From positions 1 to 64,000 of the forward strand of contig NZ_JACBGE010000026.1 of assembly GCF_021401345.1 (NCBI RefSeq): a stretch of 64,000 nt of DNA, read 5' to 3'. Position 1 is the first letter of the stretch. The number at the start of each line of letters is the position of its first letter. Source of the stretch: Hydrogenophaga sp. NFH-34. Lineage in GTDB: Bacteria > Pseudomonadota > Gammaproteobacteria > Burkholderiales > Burkholderiaceae_C. The notes beneath the pieces are model-generated. The model had not been told where the DNA came from and searched no databases. It worked only from the letters and a program-made list of their open reading frames with translations. Of this stretch, positions 1-7,558 are shown piece by piece. Made by a program: the position numbers and the translations under genes.

Positions 1-116
1 ACTCCTGCATCGCGTCTGAACCTCGCATCGTCTGGACTCCTTGTTGAGCGAGCAGTCAGTATCTACAACGATGCTCCTGAATGCCAGGTTTTATGGGAGC
101 GAAATTCAACAGCCTG

Positions 117-1427
117 CTAAGACGCTGGCGCGTCCTGTTCCAGCGGTTCGGTCAGCCCCCCATCCGGCAGCAGCCCCGCAATGTCCAGCGTGCCGATGAC
201 GACCGCCGGATCGAGGGGAACAAAGGCCCGAAAGCCACTGCCCTCCGGCGCCTGGGGATTCAGGTACTTCTGTGGACCCTTGAGGGCGGGCGCAGGCTGG
301 TGCGCCGCCAGCAAGGGGGCCGGCTCGAACAACGGCACCCGATGCACCTGGCCATTGACCACGGCCACCAACCCCTGGACGTGCGCGTGGTGCCAGGCCT
401 GGCACCAGCCACGAAGGTGCAAGCCGGCATCCGTGCGGATCACACGGCCCACCCGCCCACCGAACGGAGGGCGCAGGGACTCACACGCCCCGGCATCCCG
501 ATCCCCGTCCACCCAGCCGGCGGCCGTCAGCGCCGCCTCGATGCGGGCCATTTCCGCACGCAAACGTTCCAGGTGACCGGGCGCCACAGGCGTGTGCTGA
601 TCGTTGTTGTCGTGCCAGAGGAAATAGCTCTGGCCCAGAGGCCGGGGCACGAACACGCGCCCCTTGCGGCGCTTGCGTTGCGCAAACTCCTGGTAGGACT
701 TGATCACGTAGTGGTTGATGCGAAAGCCCTCCCAGCACACCCGTTCACTCCGGATGTAGCGCTTTTCCGGAATGTCGAGATAGTCGGGATGGGTCTGGCG
801 CGGCTGGCCGTCTGCATGGAGGTGGCTGCGTCCCGGTGCCAGTTGCACGTTGTGCGAACACGTGAACCCTTCGAAGTCGCCTGGACGAAAGACCGTCTTG
901 ACCGGCACATTGGCGAAATGGTCGCGAGGGGCATGCCGGGTGAAGCGCTCGACCACCAACCCCGGCGCCTGGTGCAGCTGGCCGTCGGAACCGTACGACG
1001 CCCAGTTCAGCACCAGGGCGCCCATCTGGGGCCGGCGCTCGGCCAGTTGCTGCAGAAACGCCGGCAACGAGTCTTCTTCTCCCATGGGCCAGATGAATTC
1101 GTCGGCATCGATGAAGGCCAGCCACTCCACCTCGTGCCCGTGCGTCTCCAACAGCATCCGGTAGGCCGGCAACTGGGGCCCACGCCCCTCCGGACTGGGA
1201 AATCGGTGACAAGCCAGAAAACCACAGGCCTGCAGGGCCTCCAGCAATTCGGTGGTGCCGTCAGTGCTCTGGTTATCGGCCACAAAAAACCGCTCGACAC
1301 CCAGCAGACGGTGGTGCGCGAGCCATTCGATCACGTAGGGTTTTTCGTCCTTGAAGATCGCCCCGACACCCAGTCTCGGCAAGCGCTTCCCAGTTTCGGG
1401 CGAAATCGCCTCGATGCGCTGCCTCAT
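117..1427 (-). CDS. GT2/GT92-like glycosyltransferase
   Basis: The 436-residue product opens with a nucleotide-sugar fold typical of family 2/92 glycosyltransferases: GVGAIFKDEKPYVIEWLAHH, then ADNQSTDGT, and a DxD-type metal site FIDADEF near residue 115. The C-terminal 100 residues are a separate, unassigned domain. The ATG at 1427 overlaps the stop of the upstream gene (ATGA), so the two are translationally coupled; an in-frame extension to 1667 is only an open frame running through the neighbour. It probably adds sugars to a surface polysaccharide or glycoprotein, but donor and acceptor cannot be told. Family assignment is good; substrate unknown. Confidence 0.8.
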   Translation of the reverse strand: MRQRIEAISPETGKRLPRLGVGAIFKDEKPYVIEWLAHHRLLGVERFFVADNQSTDGTTELLEALQACGFLACHRFPSPEGRGPQLPAYRMLLETHGHEVEWLAFIDADEFIWPMGEEDSLPAFLQQLAERRPQMGALVLNWASYGSDGQLHQAPGLVVERFTRHAPRDHFANVPVKTVFRPGDFEGFTCSHNVQLAPGRSHLHADGQPRQTHPDYLDIPEKRYIRSERVCWEGFRINHYVIKSYQEFAQRKRRKGRVFVPRPLGQSYFLWHDNNDQHTPVAPGHLERLRAEMARIEAALTAAGWVDGDRDAGACESLRPPFGGRVGRVIRTDAGLHLRGWCQAWHHAHVQGLVAVVNGQVHRVPLFEPAPLLAAHQPAPALKGPQKYLNPQAPEGSGFRAFVPLDPAVVIGTLDIAGLLPDGGLTEPLEQDAPAS

Positions 1428-2281
1428 CCCGTAGCGCCCTCCACAGGCGGAGCGGCAGGCACCTCGCAGCCGGATGGCGGCATCTCTTCTGGCACCAGAT
1501 GCGGGTGGCTGTGCAGCTGGAAATGCAGGTGGTGGTACATCGTCGACAGCTTGGAGAACAGGGCCTGCTCCCGGATCAGCGATTCGGGAAAATGATTCGC
1601 CGCATCGGCCTCGTCCACACGCGCGCGCAGGTGCTGCACCACCTCCCGCCGGAAGGCGCTGCTGCAATTCGCCAAGGGGTCATGACCCACCGGGTGAAAC
1701 GGCGCCGTCCGGATATCGGGGCGGCGGGACACGAAGGTCGAAAAAAGCCGCTCCGCAATGAAGGGCAGGAAGGGCGCCTCCACAAAGTAGGGCGCGGACT
1801 CGAACACCGCCCGCGCCTCGGGAGCCTGCGGGCAGGTTTCGAGAAACCGTGCCACCGGGTCCAGCACCTCACCCACGTATGCCTGCCAGAAGGCTGGCGT
1901 GCCGACCCAGAAGTTGGCGTAACACAGGTGCCCACGGTGGTGGCGAGGCGTCTTCGACAGGTCCCAGTCCAGCCCGGCGGCGGCCAGCAGGCGCTGGGCC
2001 CGCTGCACCAGCCCCGGATGCGCTGCCTCGCCTTGCATCCAGACGTTGTAGGAGTAGTAAGGCATGGTCGGGAACACGTTGACGAAGCACACATCGGCGT
2101 CCGGATGCGAGCGTGCAAACGCCAGAAACTGGTCACCGGACAGGTTGGACTTGAGCCGGAACTTGGGCGAAAAGATGCCCGTCTTCTCGGCGACCTGATG
2201 CCCTCCGCGGCGAAAGAAATCGACCTGGATGCGCAGCTCGCGCCACGATGCATGGCGGTTGTCCGGCAGCGGCAGCGGCAA
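1424..2281 (-). CDS. Unrecognised protein upstream of the glycosyltransferase, start disrupted
   Basis: I do not recognise this 285-residue protein. It is rich in aromatic residues (PYYSYNVW, CYANFWVG, FVEAPFLPFIAERLF) and shows no signal peptide or membrane segment. Its stop overlaps the start of the glycosyltransferase gene, so a shared role in surface-glycan making is likely. The start is a problem: the frame here begins with TTG at 2281 and has no good ribosome site. An ATG at 2342-2344, preceded by AAGGAGG, is in the same frame but is separated by a TGA at 2315-2317. The gene may therefore be inactivated, misread, or reinitiated after a nine-codon leader. Confidence 0.6.
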   Translation of the reverse strand: MPLPLPDNRHASWRELRIQVDFFRRGGHQVAEKTGIFSPKFRLKSNLSGDQFLAFARSHPDADVCFVNVFPTMPYYSYNVWMQGEAAHPGLVQRAQRLLAAAGLDWDLSKTPRHHRGHLCYANFWVGTPAFWQAYVGEVLDPVARFLETCPQAPEARAVFESAPYFVEAPFLPFIAERLFSTFVSRRPDIRTAPFHPVGHDPLANCSSAFRREVVQHLRARVDEADAANHFPESLIREQALFSKLSTMYHHLHFQLHSHPHLVPEEMPPSGCEVPAAPPVEGATG

Positions 2282-2564
2282 AAACGCAGGCTCTTTCAGA
2301 GTCTGCCCGATGCGTCAGAGAGGCTCGTAGATGTCAACCCGCATCGACCTCCTTGATGAACCGTGTTTTTTTCATGGGTTTTGCGTGAGAAATCACACTT
2401 TTTCATTTTAGACACGACCGGAAGTGGTTGGAACCCACCGAACAGCCTACGCCGCCAGGGGGCTCCACCCTGCCCCGACCAAGCCACGTCTCCGAACCAG
2501 AGGGCAACCCAAGCCTCCGCAAGGGTTTGCCCCTATCGATCTCCCAACACTGGGTACACATAAT

Positions 2565-2586
2565 TTGTATACAGATCTGCATGCAA
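2565..2586. promoter_or_regulatory. Near-palindromic operator candidate before the purine permease gene
   Basis: A 22-bp imperfect palindrome, two TTGYATRCA half-sites joined by GATC, ends 13 bases before the permease start and overlaps its ribosome-site region. A similar sequence lies at 4240-4262 before the ABC operon. The TGTATACA-like core is of the kind bound by GntR-family repressors (inference). A GGGCAACCC / GGGTTTGCCC hairpin at 2502-2532 lies upstream; I see no poly-T after it and no other feature in 2345-2560. Confidence 0.45.
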
Positions 2587-2599
2587 AAAAGGAGATCCC

Positions 2600-4087
2600 A
2601 TGACAGCGTCGGTTCATCCCGTGGACGAGAAACTGCCCAACGGCAAACTGGCTGCGCTGGGCCTGCAGCATGTGCTGGTGATGTACGCGGGTGCGGTGGC
2701 GGTGCCGCTGATCGTGGGCCGCGCTCTCAAGCTCAGCCCGCAGGAAGTCGCGATGCTGATCTCGGCCGACCTGTTCTGCTGCGGCATCGCCACCCTGATC
2801 CAGGCGCTGGGCGTCACGCAGTGGTTCGGCATCAAGCTGCCGGTGATGATGGGCGTGACCTTCGCCGCCGTCGGCCCCATGGTGGCCATCGCCAACACCA
2901 CGCCGGGCACCGACGGGGCGCGCATGCTGTTCGGCGCCATCATCGGCGCGGGCGTGATCTCCGTCGTGATCGCGCCCATGGTCAGCCGCCTGCTGCGCTT
3001 CTTCCCGCCGGTGGTCACCGGCACCATCATCGCCGTGATCGGCATCAACCTGATGCGCGTGGGCATCAACTGGATTTTCGGCAATCCCGTGGGGCCCACG
3101 GCCCCGCTGGTGGTGCCACCGGAGCACAGCGAGTGGCTGAGCACGCTGCGCAGCGCCGCCGCCGCGGGCACACCCGGCTACCCCACTGTGCCGCAGGGCC
3201 TGACGCTGGCCCCCACCGACCCCAACCCGCGCTATGCTGCGCTGCCCGGCGTGGCCGTGTCGGCCGTGGTGCTGGCCACCATCCTGCTGGTGGCCAAGTT
3301 CGCCAAGGGTTTTCTCGCCAACATCTCGGTGCTGCTGGGCATCGTGGTCGGCGGTGTGCTGGCGACCGCGCTGGGCATGATGCACTTCGACAAGGTCGGC
3401 CAGGCCAAGTGGGTGGACGTGGTGCTGCCGTTTCACTTTGGTGTCCCGATCTTCGACCCGATCATGGTGCTGACCATGACCTTGGTGATGATCGTGGTGA
3501 TGATCGAGTCCACCGGCATGTTCCTGGCTCTGGGCGAGATGACCGACCGCAAGATCGACCAGCCGGCCCTGGCTCGCGGCCTGCGCACCGACGGTCTGGG
3601 CACCCTCATCGGCGGCATCTTCAACACCTTCCCGTACACCAGCTTCTCGCAGAACGTGGGCCTGGTCGCCGTCACGGGTGTCAAGAGCCGCTATGTCTGC
3701 GTGGCTGCGGGCGTGATCCTGCTGGTGCTCGGCCTGCTGCCGAAGATGGCGGCGCTGGTCGAGTCGCTGCCCACCGTGGTGCTGGGCGGCGCCGGGCTGG
3801 TGATGTTCGGCATGGTGGCGGCCACCGGCATCCGCATCCTGGGCGGCGTGGACTTCAAGACCCACCGCCACAACGCGCTGATCGTGGCGGTCTCGATCGG
3901 CTTCGGCATGATCCCGCTGGTGGCGCCCAAGTACTCGCAGTGGATGCCGCACGCGATCCATCCGCTGATCGAGTCGGGCATCCTGCTGGCCTCGATCAGC
4001 GCGGTGTTGCTGAATCTGTATTTCAACGGCGCCCGCGGTGACAGCCAGGCCGCCGTGGCAGCCGCCAAGCAGGCCGACGCCCACTGA
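2600..4087 (+). CDS. NCS2 family purine (xanthine/uric acid) permease
   Basis: This 495-residue membrane protein is a nucleobase:cation symporter of the NCS2 family, close in pattern to the UacT/XanP group that imports xanthine or uric acid with protons. It shows LQHVLVMYAGAVAVPLIVG at the N-terminus, about 12-14 hydrophobic segments, and the family signature QNVGLVAVTGV near residue 355. AAGGAG before the ATG fixes the start. It lies just upstream of the NMT1-type importer operon and is separated from it by a strong terminator at 4112-4135, so it is its own transcription unit. Purine rather than uracil specificity is inferred from context and sequence style. Confidence 0.88.
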   Translation: MTASVHPVDEKLPNGKLAALGLQHVLVMYAGAVAVPLIVGRALKLSPQEVAMLISADLFCCGIATLIQALGVTQWFGIKLPVMMGVTFAAVGPMVAIANTTPGTDGARMLFGAIIGAGVISVVIAPMVSRLLRFFPPVVTGTIIAVIGINLMRVGINWIFGNPVGPTAPLVVPPEHSEWLSTLRSAAAAGTPGYPTVPQGLTLAPTDPNPRYAALPGVAVSAVVLATILLVAKFAKGFLANISVLLGIVVGGVLATALGMMHFDKVGQAKWVDVVLPFHFGVPIFDPIMVLTMTLVMIVVMIESTGMFLALGEMTDRKIDQPALARGLRTDGLGTLIGGIFNTFPYTSFSQNVGLVAVTGVKSRYVCVAAGVILLVLGLLPKMAALVESLPTVVLGGAGLVMFGMVAATGIRILGGVDFKTHRHNALIVAVSIGFGMIPLVAPKYSQWMPHAIHPLIESGILLASISAVLLNLYFNGARGDSQAAVAAAKQADAH

Positions 4088-4111
4088 GGCGCACCCTCAC
4101 CACCACCTCCC

Positions 4112-4135
4112 AAGGGCCCTCGCGGCCCTTTTTTC
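4112..4135 (+). terminator. Intrinsic terminator after the NCS2 permease gene
   Basis: AAGGGCC and GGCCCTT form a 7-bp stem with a 5-base loop, followed directly by four more T. It ends the permease transcript before the NtrC and sigma-54 sites of the next operon. Confidence 0.85.
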
Positions 4136-4156
4136 TTGCCTTGACCCGCCTCAGCC

Positions 4157-4173
4157 TGCACAGTAGCGGTGCA
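4157..4173. promoter_or_regulatory. NtrC-type enhancer site
   Basis: TGCACAGTAGCGGTGCA has perfect outer arms of the NtrC consensus (TGCAC-N7-GTGCA). Its centre is about 146 bp upstream of the start predicted from the sigma-54 promoter at 4285. A half-site GCACCA at 4188-4193 lies about three helical turns further on. The paired spacing resembles the glnA enhancer. Binding is inferred, not shown. Confidence 0.6.
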
Positions 4174-4239
4174 CGCGCCGCGCTTTCGCACCAATACAGG
4201 GTTGTTTCGGATGGTCGGTTGGGGCCGTCTGCGCAGAAT

Positions 4240-4262
4240 CTGCATACACATTCTGTATTCAA
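4240..4262. promoter_or_regulatory. Operator candidate similar to the one at 2565-2586
   Basis: CTGCATACA and TGTATTCAA arms around a short spacer resemble the palindrome before the NCS2 permease gene. It lies between the NtrC site and the sigma-54 promoter, which would suit a local purine-responsive repressor. No such regulator gene is in the window. Confidence 0.35.
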
Positions 4263-4284
4263 TACCCCTTCCCCACCCGTCTGC

Positions 4285-4300
4285 TGGCACCGAAATTGCT
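4285..4300 (+). promoter_or_regulatory. Sigma-54 (-24/-12) promoter of the NMT1-type ABC operon
   Basis: TGGCACCGAAATTGCT matches the sigma-54 consensus TGGCAC-N5-TTGC exactly, with the GG and GC dinucleotides correctly spaced. Transcription would start near 4311, giving a 35-base leader to the ATG at 4346. With the NtrC-type site upstream this predicts nitrogen-limitation control. Confidence 0.7.
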
Positions 4301-4345
4301 GGTAGGCGTCACCCTCCTGCAACCGATCCTTACAACGGAGCCCTC

Positions 4346-5371
4346 ATGAACAAGCGTCAAGCCCTCCAGTTCGCCGCCGCCCTGGCTGCCACCACGGTAT
4401 TCGGGACCGCCCATGCCCAGACCCCGATCAAGTTCCAGCTGGACTGGCGCTTCGAAGGTCCGGCCGCGTTCTTCCTGCAATCCGAAGCCAAGGGCTACTA
4501 CAAGGCAGCGGGCCTGGATGTGAGCATTGACGCCGGCAACGGCTCCGGCGGCACGGTCACCCGCGTGGCCTCGGGCACCTACGACCTGGGCTTCGCCGAC
4601 ATGGCGGCGTTGATGGAGTTCCATGCCAACAACCCCGACGCACCGAACAAGCCGGTGGCCGTCATGATGGTCTACAACAACACCCCCGCTGCCGTGCTGA
4701 CGCTCAAGAAGAGCGGCATCACCAAGGTGGCCGACCTCAATGGCAAGAAGCTGGGCGCCCCGGTGTTCGACGCCGGCCGCAAGGCGTTCCCGATCTTCCA
4801 GAAGGCCAACGGCATCGGCAACGTGGCCTGGACCGCCATGGACCCGCCGCTGCGCGAGACCATGCTGGTGCGTGGTGACATCGACGCCATCACCGGCTTC
4901 TCGTTCACCTCGCTGCTCAACCTCGAAGCGCGTGGCGTCAAGCCGGCCGACGTGGTGGTGTTCCCCTATGCCGACTACGGCGTGAAGCTGTATGGCAACG
5001 CCATCATCGCCAGCCCCAAGCTGATCAAGGAGAACCCGGCTGCGGTGAAGGCCTTCCTGTCCGCCTTCACCAAGGGCGCCAAGGAGGTGATCGCCAACCC
5101 CGCCGCCGCCATCGACACGGTCAAGGCGCGCGACGGCATCATCAACGTGGCGCTGGAAACGCGCCGCCTGAAGATGGCCATCGACGCGGTGGTCGCCAGC
5201 CCCGACGCCTACAAGGAAGGTTTTGGCCAGGCCGTGCCCGGCCGCATGGCGCTGATGGCTTCGCAGGTGTCCGACGCCTTCGGCACCAAGACCCGGATCG
5301 ACCCGACCGCCGTCTGGACGGCCACGCTGCTGCCGCCGGCCGCCGAACTGAACATCCTGCCCAAGAAATAA
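4346..5371 (+). CDS. NMT1/THI5-family ABC substrate-binding protein (copy 1)
   Basis: The 341-residue periplasmic binding protein begins with a signal peptide (MNKRQALQFAAALAATTVFG, cleavage after AHA) and continues IKFQLDWRFEGPAAFFLQSE and AKGYYKAAGLDVSID, the opening of the NMT1/THI5-like fold. Members of this fold bind thiamine precursors, taurine, nitrate-like anions or purines. It is the first gene of an operon with ATPase, permease and deaminase genes. A stem-loop with seven T follows it, which would favour excess binding protein over the core. Purine or related ligand is inferred from the deaminase and oxygenase neighbours. A second binding protein is at 9093. Confidence 0.85.
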   Translation: MNKRQALQFAAALAATTVFGTAHAQTPIKFQLDWRFEGPAAFFLQSEAKGYYKAAGLDVSIDAGNGSGGTVTRVASGTYDLGFADMAALMEFHANNPDAPNKPVAVMMVYNNTPAAVLTLKKSGITKVADLNGKKLGAPVFDAGRKAFPIFQKANGIGNVAWTAMDPPLRETMLVRGDIDAITGFSFTSLLNLEARGVKPADVVVFPYADYGVKLYGNAIIASPKLIKENPAAVKAFLSAFTKGAKEVIANPAAAIDTVKARDGIINVALETRRLKMAIDAVVASPDAYKEGFGQAVPGRMALMASQVSDAFGTKTRIDPTAVWTATLLPPAAELNILPKK

Positions 5372-5394
5372 ATCCCGGCGACATTTTTGACCTG

Positions 5395-5428
5395 GGCCAG
5401 TTCTGCGAAAGCCGGCTGGCCTTTTTTT
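5395..5428 (+). terminator. Attenuator between binding-protein and ATPase genes
   Basis: GGCCAG and CTGGCC pair across a 15-base loop and are followed by seven T. It lies inside the operon, 12 bases before the ATPase start, so it probably stops only part of the transcripts. Confidence 0.55.
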
Positions 5429-5440
5429 CAGGAGCGCTCC

Positions 5441-6277
5441 ATGCAAGAAGCCCCCGGAGGCAGCGACGCCCCCTTCGTCGACTTCGACCAGGTCTGGCTG
5501 GCCTACAACGACGACCTGCTGGCCAAGAACATCTTCGCGGTCGAAGACATCAACCTCAAAGTGAAGAAGGGCGAGTTCATCGCCATCGTCGGCCCATCGG
5601 GTTGTGGCAAGTCCACCTTCATGAAGCTGACCACCGGACTGCGCATGCCCAGCATGGGCAAGATCCGCATCGACGGCCAGCCCGTCACCGGTCCGCTGAA
5701 GATTTCGGGCATGGCCTTCCAGTCGCCTTCGCTGCTGCCCTGGCGCACCACCATCGACAACGTGCTGCTGCCGCTGGAGATCGTGGAACCGTTCCGCAGC
5801 CAGTTCCGCGACCGGCGCAAGGAGTTCGAGGAACGCGCCCTCAAGCTGCTGGAGAGCGTGGGGCTGGGCGGCATGGGCAAGAAGTACCCGTGGGAACTGT
5901 CGGGCGGCATGCAGCAACGCGCCAGCATCTGCCGCGCGCTGATCCACGAACCCAAGATGCTGCTGCTGGACGAACCCTTCGGCGCGCTGGATGCGTTCAC
6001 GCGCGAAGAACTCTGGTGCACGCTGCGCGACCTGTGGGAAGCGCAGAAATTCAACGTCATCCTGGTCACGCACGATCTGCGCGAAAGCGTCTTCCTGGCC
6101 GACACGGTGTACTGCATGAGCCGCAGCCCGGGTCGCTTCGTCGTGCAGCGCGACATTCCGATTCCGCGCACCCGCGACCTGGAGGTGACCTACACCCCCG
6201 AATTCACCGACATCGTGCACGAACTGCGCGGCCATATCGGCGCCATGCGAAAAGCCGGCACCGTGATCAACCAGTAA
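5441..6277 (+). CDS. ABC importer ATPase (SsuB/TauB type)
   Basis: This 278-residue cytoplasmic ATPase powers the importer. It has Walker A GPSGCGKST near residue 50, Q-loop region AFQSPSLLPWRTT, signature LSGGMQQR near 157, Walker B LLLDEPFGALD and the switch histidine in VTHDLRES, all in the order of the nitrate/taurine/pyrimidine importer ATPases. The ATG at 5441 follows CAGGAG with good spacing; an in-frame TTG at 5387 falls in the attenuator and was not used. It lies 10 bases before the permease gene. It probably serves both the binding protein at 4346 and that at 9093. Confidence 0.9.
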   Translation: MQEAPGGSDAPFVDFDQVWLAYNDDLLAKNIFAVEDINLKVKKGEFIAIVGPSGCGKSTFMKLTTGLRMPSMGKIRIDGQPVTGPLKISGMAFQSPSLLPWRTTIDNVLLPLEIVEPFRSQFRDRRKEFEERALKLLESVGLGGMGKKYPWELSGGMQQRASICRALIHEPKMLLLDEPFGALDAFTREELWCTLRDLWEAQKFNVILVTHDLRESVFLADTVYCMSRSPGRFVVQRDIPIPRTRDLEVTYTPEFTDIVHELRGHIGAMRKAGTVINQ

Positions 6278-6287
6278 GGAGCGAGCG

Positions 6288-7058
6288 ATGAGCACGAAAC
6301 AGAAACACGTCGAACGCTGGTCGCCCTGGATCCTTCTCCTGGCCATCATCATCGTCTGGGAAGTCATCTGCAGCGGCTTCGGGGTCTCCGAATTCATCTT
6401 CCCCAGCCCTTCGCGCATCTGGGAACAGACGCTGGAGCACAAGACCGTCATCCTGGGTCACGCGTGGCGCACCTACTGGGTGACGATGGCCGGCTTCGGC
6501 GTCGCCATCGTGGTGGGGGTGCTGCTGGGTTTCCTGATCGGTTCCTCGCGCCTGGCCTACGCGGCCATCTACCCGCTGATGACCGCCTTCAACGCCCTGC
6601 CCAAAGCCGCTTTCGTGCCCATCCTCGTGGTGTGGTTCGGCATCGGCGTCGGCCCGGCCATCCTCACCGCCTTCCTGATCAGCTTCTTCCCCATCATGGT
6701 CAACATCGCCACCGGCCTGGCGACGCTGGAGCCCGAGCTGGAAGACGTGCTGCGCGTGCTCGGCGCCAAGCGATGGGACGTGCTGATGAAGGTCGGCCTG
6801 CCGCGCTCGCTGCCCTACTTCTTCGGCTCGCTCAAGGTCGCCATCACGCTGGCCTTCGTCGGCACCACGGTGTCGGAGATGACCGCCGCCAACGAAGGCA
6901 TCGGCTACCTGCTGATCTCGGCCGGCAGCTCCATGCAGATGGGCCTGGCCTTCAGCGGCCTGCTGGTCGTCGGCGTGATGGCCATGGTGATGTACGAACT
7001 GTTCAGCTGGGTCGAAAAGCACACCACCGGCTGGGCGCACCGCGGAAGTCAGGGATGA
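6288..7058 (+). CDS. ABC importer inner-membrane permease
   Basis: The 256-residue protein has about six membrane helices and the coupling EAA loop (LEDVLRVLGAKRWDVLMKVGLP) of binding-protein-dependent permeases in the SsuC/TauC branch. AAGGAG precedes the ATG. It is the only permease for two binding proteins in the locus, so the core is probably a homodimer. Its stop overlaps the start of the deaminase gene (ATGATG), indicating coupled translation. The substrate is not visible in the sequence; context favours a purine. Confidence 0.9.
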   Translation: MSTKQKHVERWSPWILLLAIIIVWEVICSGFGVSEFIFPSPSRIWEQTLEHKTVILGHAWRTYWVTMAGFGVAIVVGVLLGFLIGSSRLAYAAIYPLMTAFNALPKAAFVPILVVWFGIGVGPAILTAFLISFFPIMVNIATGLATLEPELEDVLRVLGAKRWDVLMKVGLPRSLPYFFGSLKVAITLAFVGTTVSEMTAANEGIGYLLISAGSSMQMGLAFSGLLVVGVMAMVMYELFSWVEKHTTGWAHRGSQG

Positions 7059-7534
7059 TGACCGGCGAGCAGGTCGCGCGCCATCTGCGGCGCGCCAACG
7101 AGGTGGCCCTGCGTGCCATGCGCATGGGCCGCCACCCTTTCGGCGCGCTGCTGGTGGCGCCCGACGGCGAAACCGTGCTGGCCGAGCAGGGCAACATCGA
7201 CACGGTGAACCACGCCGAGTCGACACTGGCGCGAACCGCCGCCGCCAACTACCCCGGCGAATACCTCGCCCGCTGCACGCTGGTCACCACGTTCGAGCCC
7301 TGCGCCATGTGTGCCGGCACCGTCTACTGGGCCGGCATCGGGCGCGTGGTCTACGGCGCCGAAGAAACGGCCCTGCTCGCCCTCACGGGCAACCACCCCG
7401 AAAACCCCACGCTCAGTCTGCCCTGCCGCGAGGTGTTCGCGCGCGGACAGCGCCCCACGGAAGTGGTCGGCCCGGTGCCGGCGGTGGCGGCCGAGATGCT
7501 CGCCACACACGCCGGGTTCTGGGCGGCTCGCTGA
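7055..7534 (+). CDS. Zinc nucleobase/nucleoside deaminase, GuaD-like
   Basis: This 159-residue enzyme is of the cytidine/guanine deaminase superfamily. The zinc and proton-shuttle residues are present: HAE at 53-55 and PCAMC with Cys83 and Cys86. The sequence EPCAMCAGTVYWAGIGRVVYG and the length fit guanine deaminase-like enzymes better than tRNA adenosine deaminase TadA. It would hydrolyse an exocyclic amino group, for example guanine to xanthine. It is translationally coupled to the ABC permease, linking uptake with deamination. The exact substrate is inferred. Confidence 0.82.
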   Translation: MMTGEQVARHLRRANEVALRAMRMGRHPFGALLVAPDGETVLAEQGNIDTVNHAESTLARTAAANYPGEYLARCTLVTTFEPCAMCAGTVYWAGIGRVVYGAEETALLALTGNHPENPTLSLPCREVFARGQRPTEVVGPVPAVAAEMLATHAGFWAAR

Positions 7535-7558
7535 CCGCGCTCGCCGCCCATCCGCCCG

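Noticed and set aside
1-116. Possible gene or terminator at the window start
   Set aside because: No coding frame, RNA or clear hairpin could be supported in these 116 bases.
2447-4084. 545-codon minus-strand frame opposite the NCS2 permease
   Set aside because: His/Asp/Gln-rich shadow of the permease gene without any domain.
4288-4303. CACCGAAATTGCTGG as a third copy of the riboswitch 3' block
   Set aside because: The 5' block GAGAGTAGAAGCG and a closing stem are absent, and the sequence is fully explained by the sigma-54 promoter.
4259-6451. 730-codon minus-strand frame opposite the ABC genes
   Set aside because: Shadow frame rich in His, Gln and Arg; the plus-strand genes carry all family motifs and ribosome sites.
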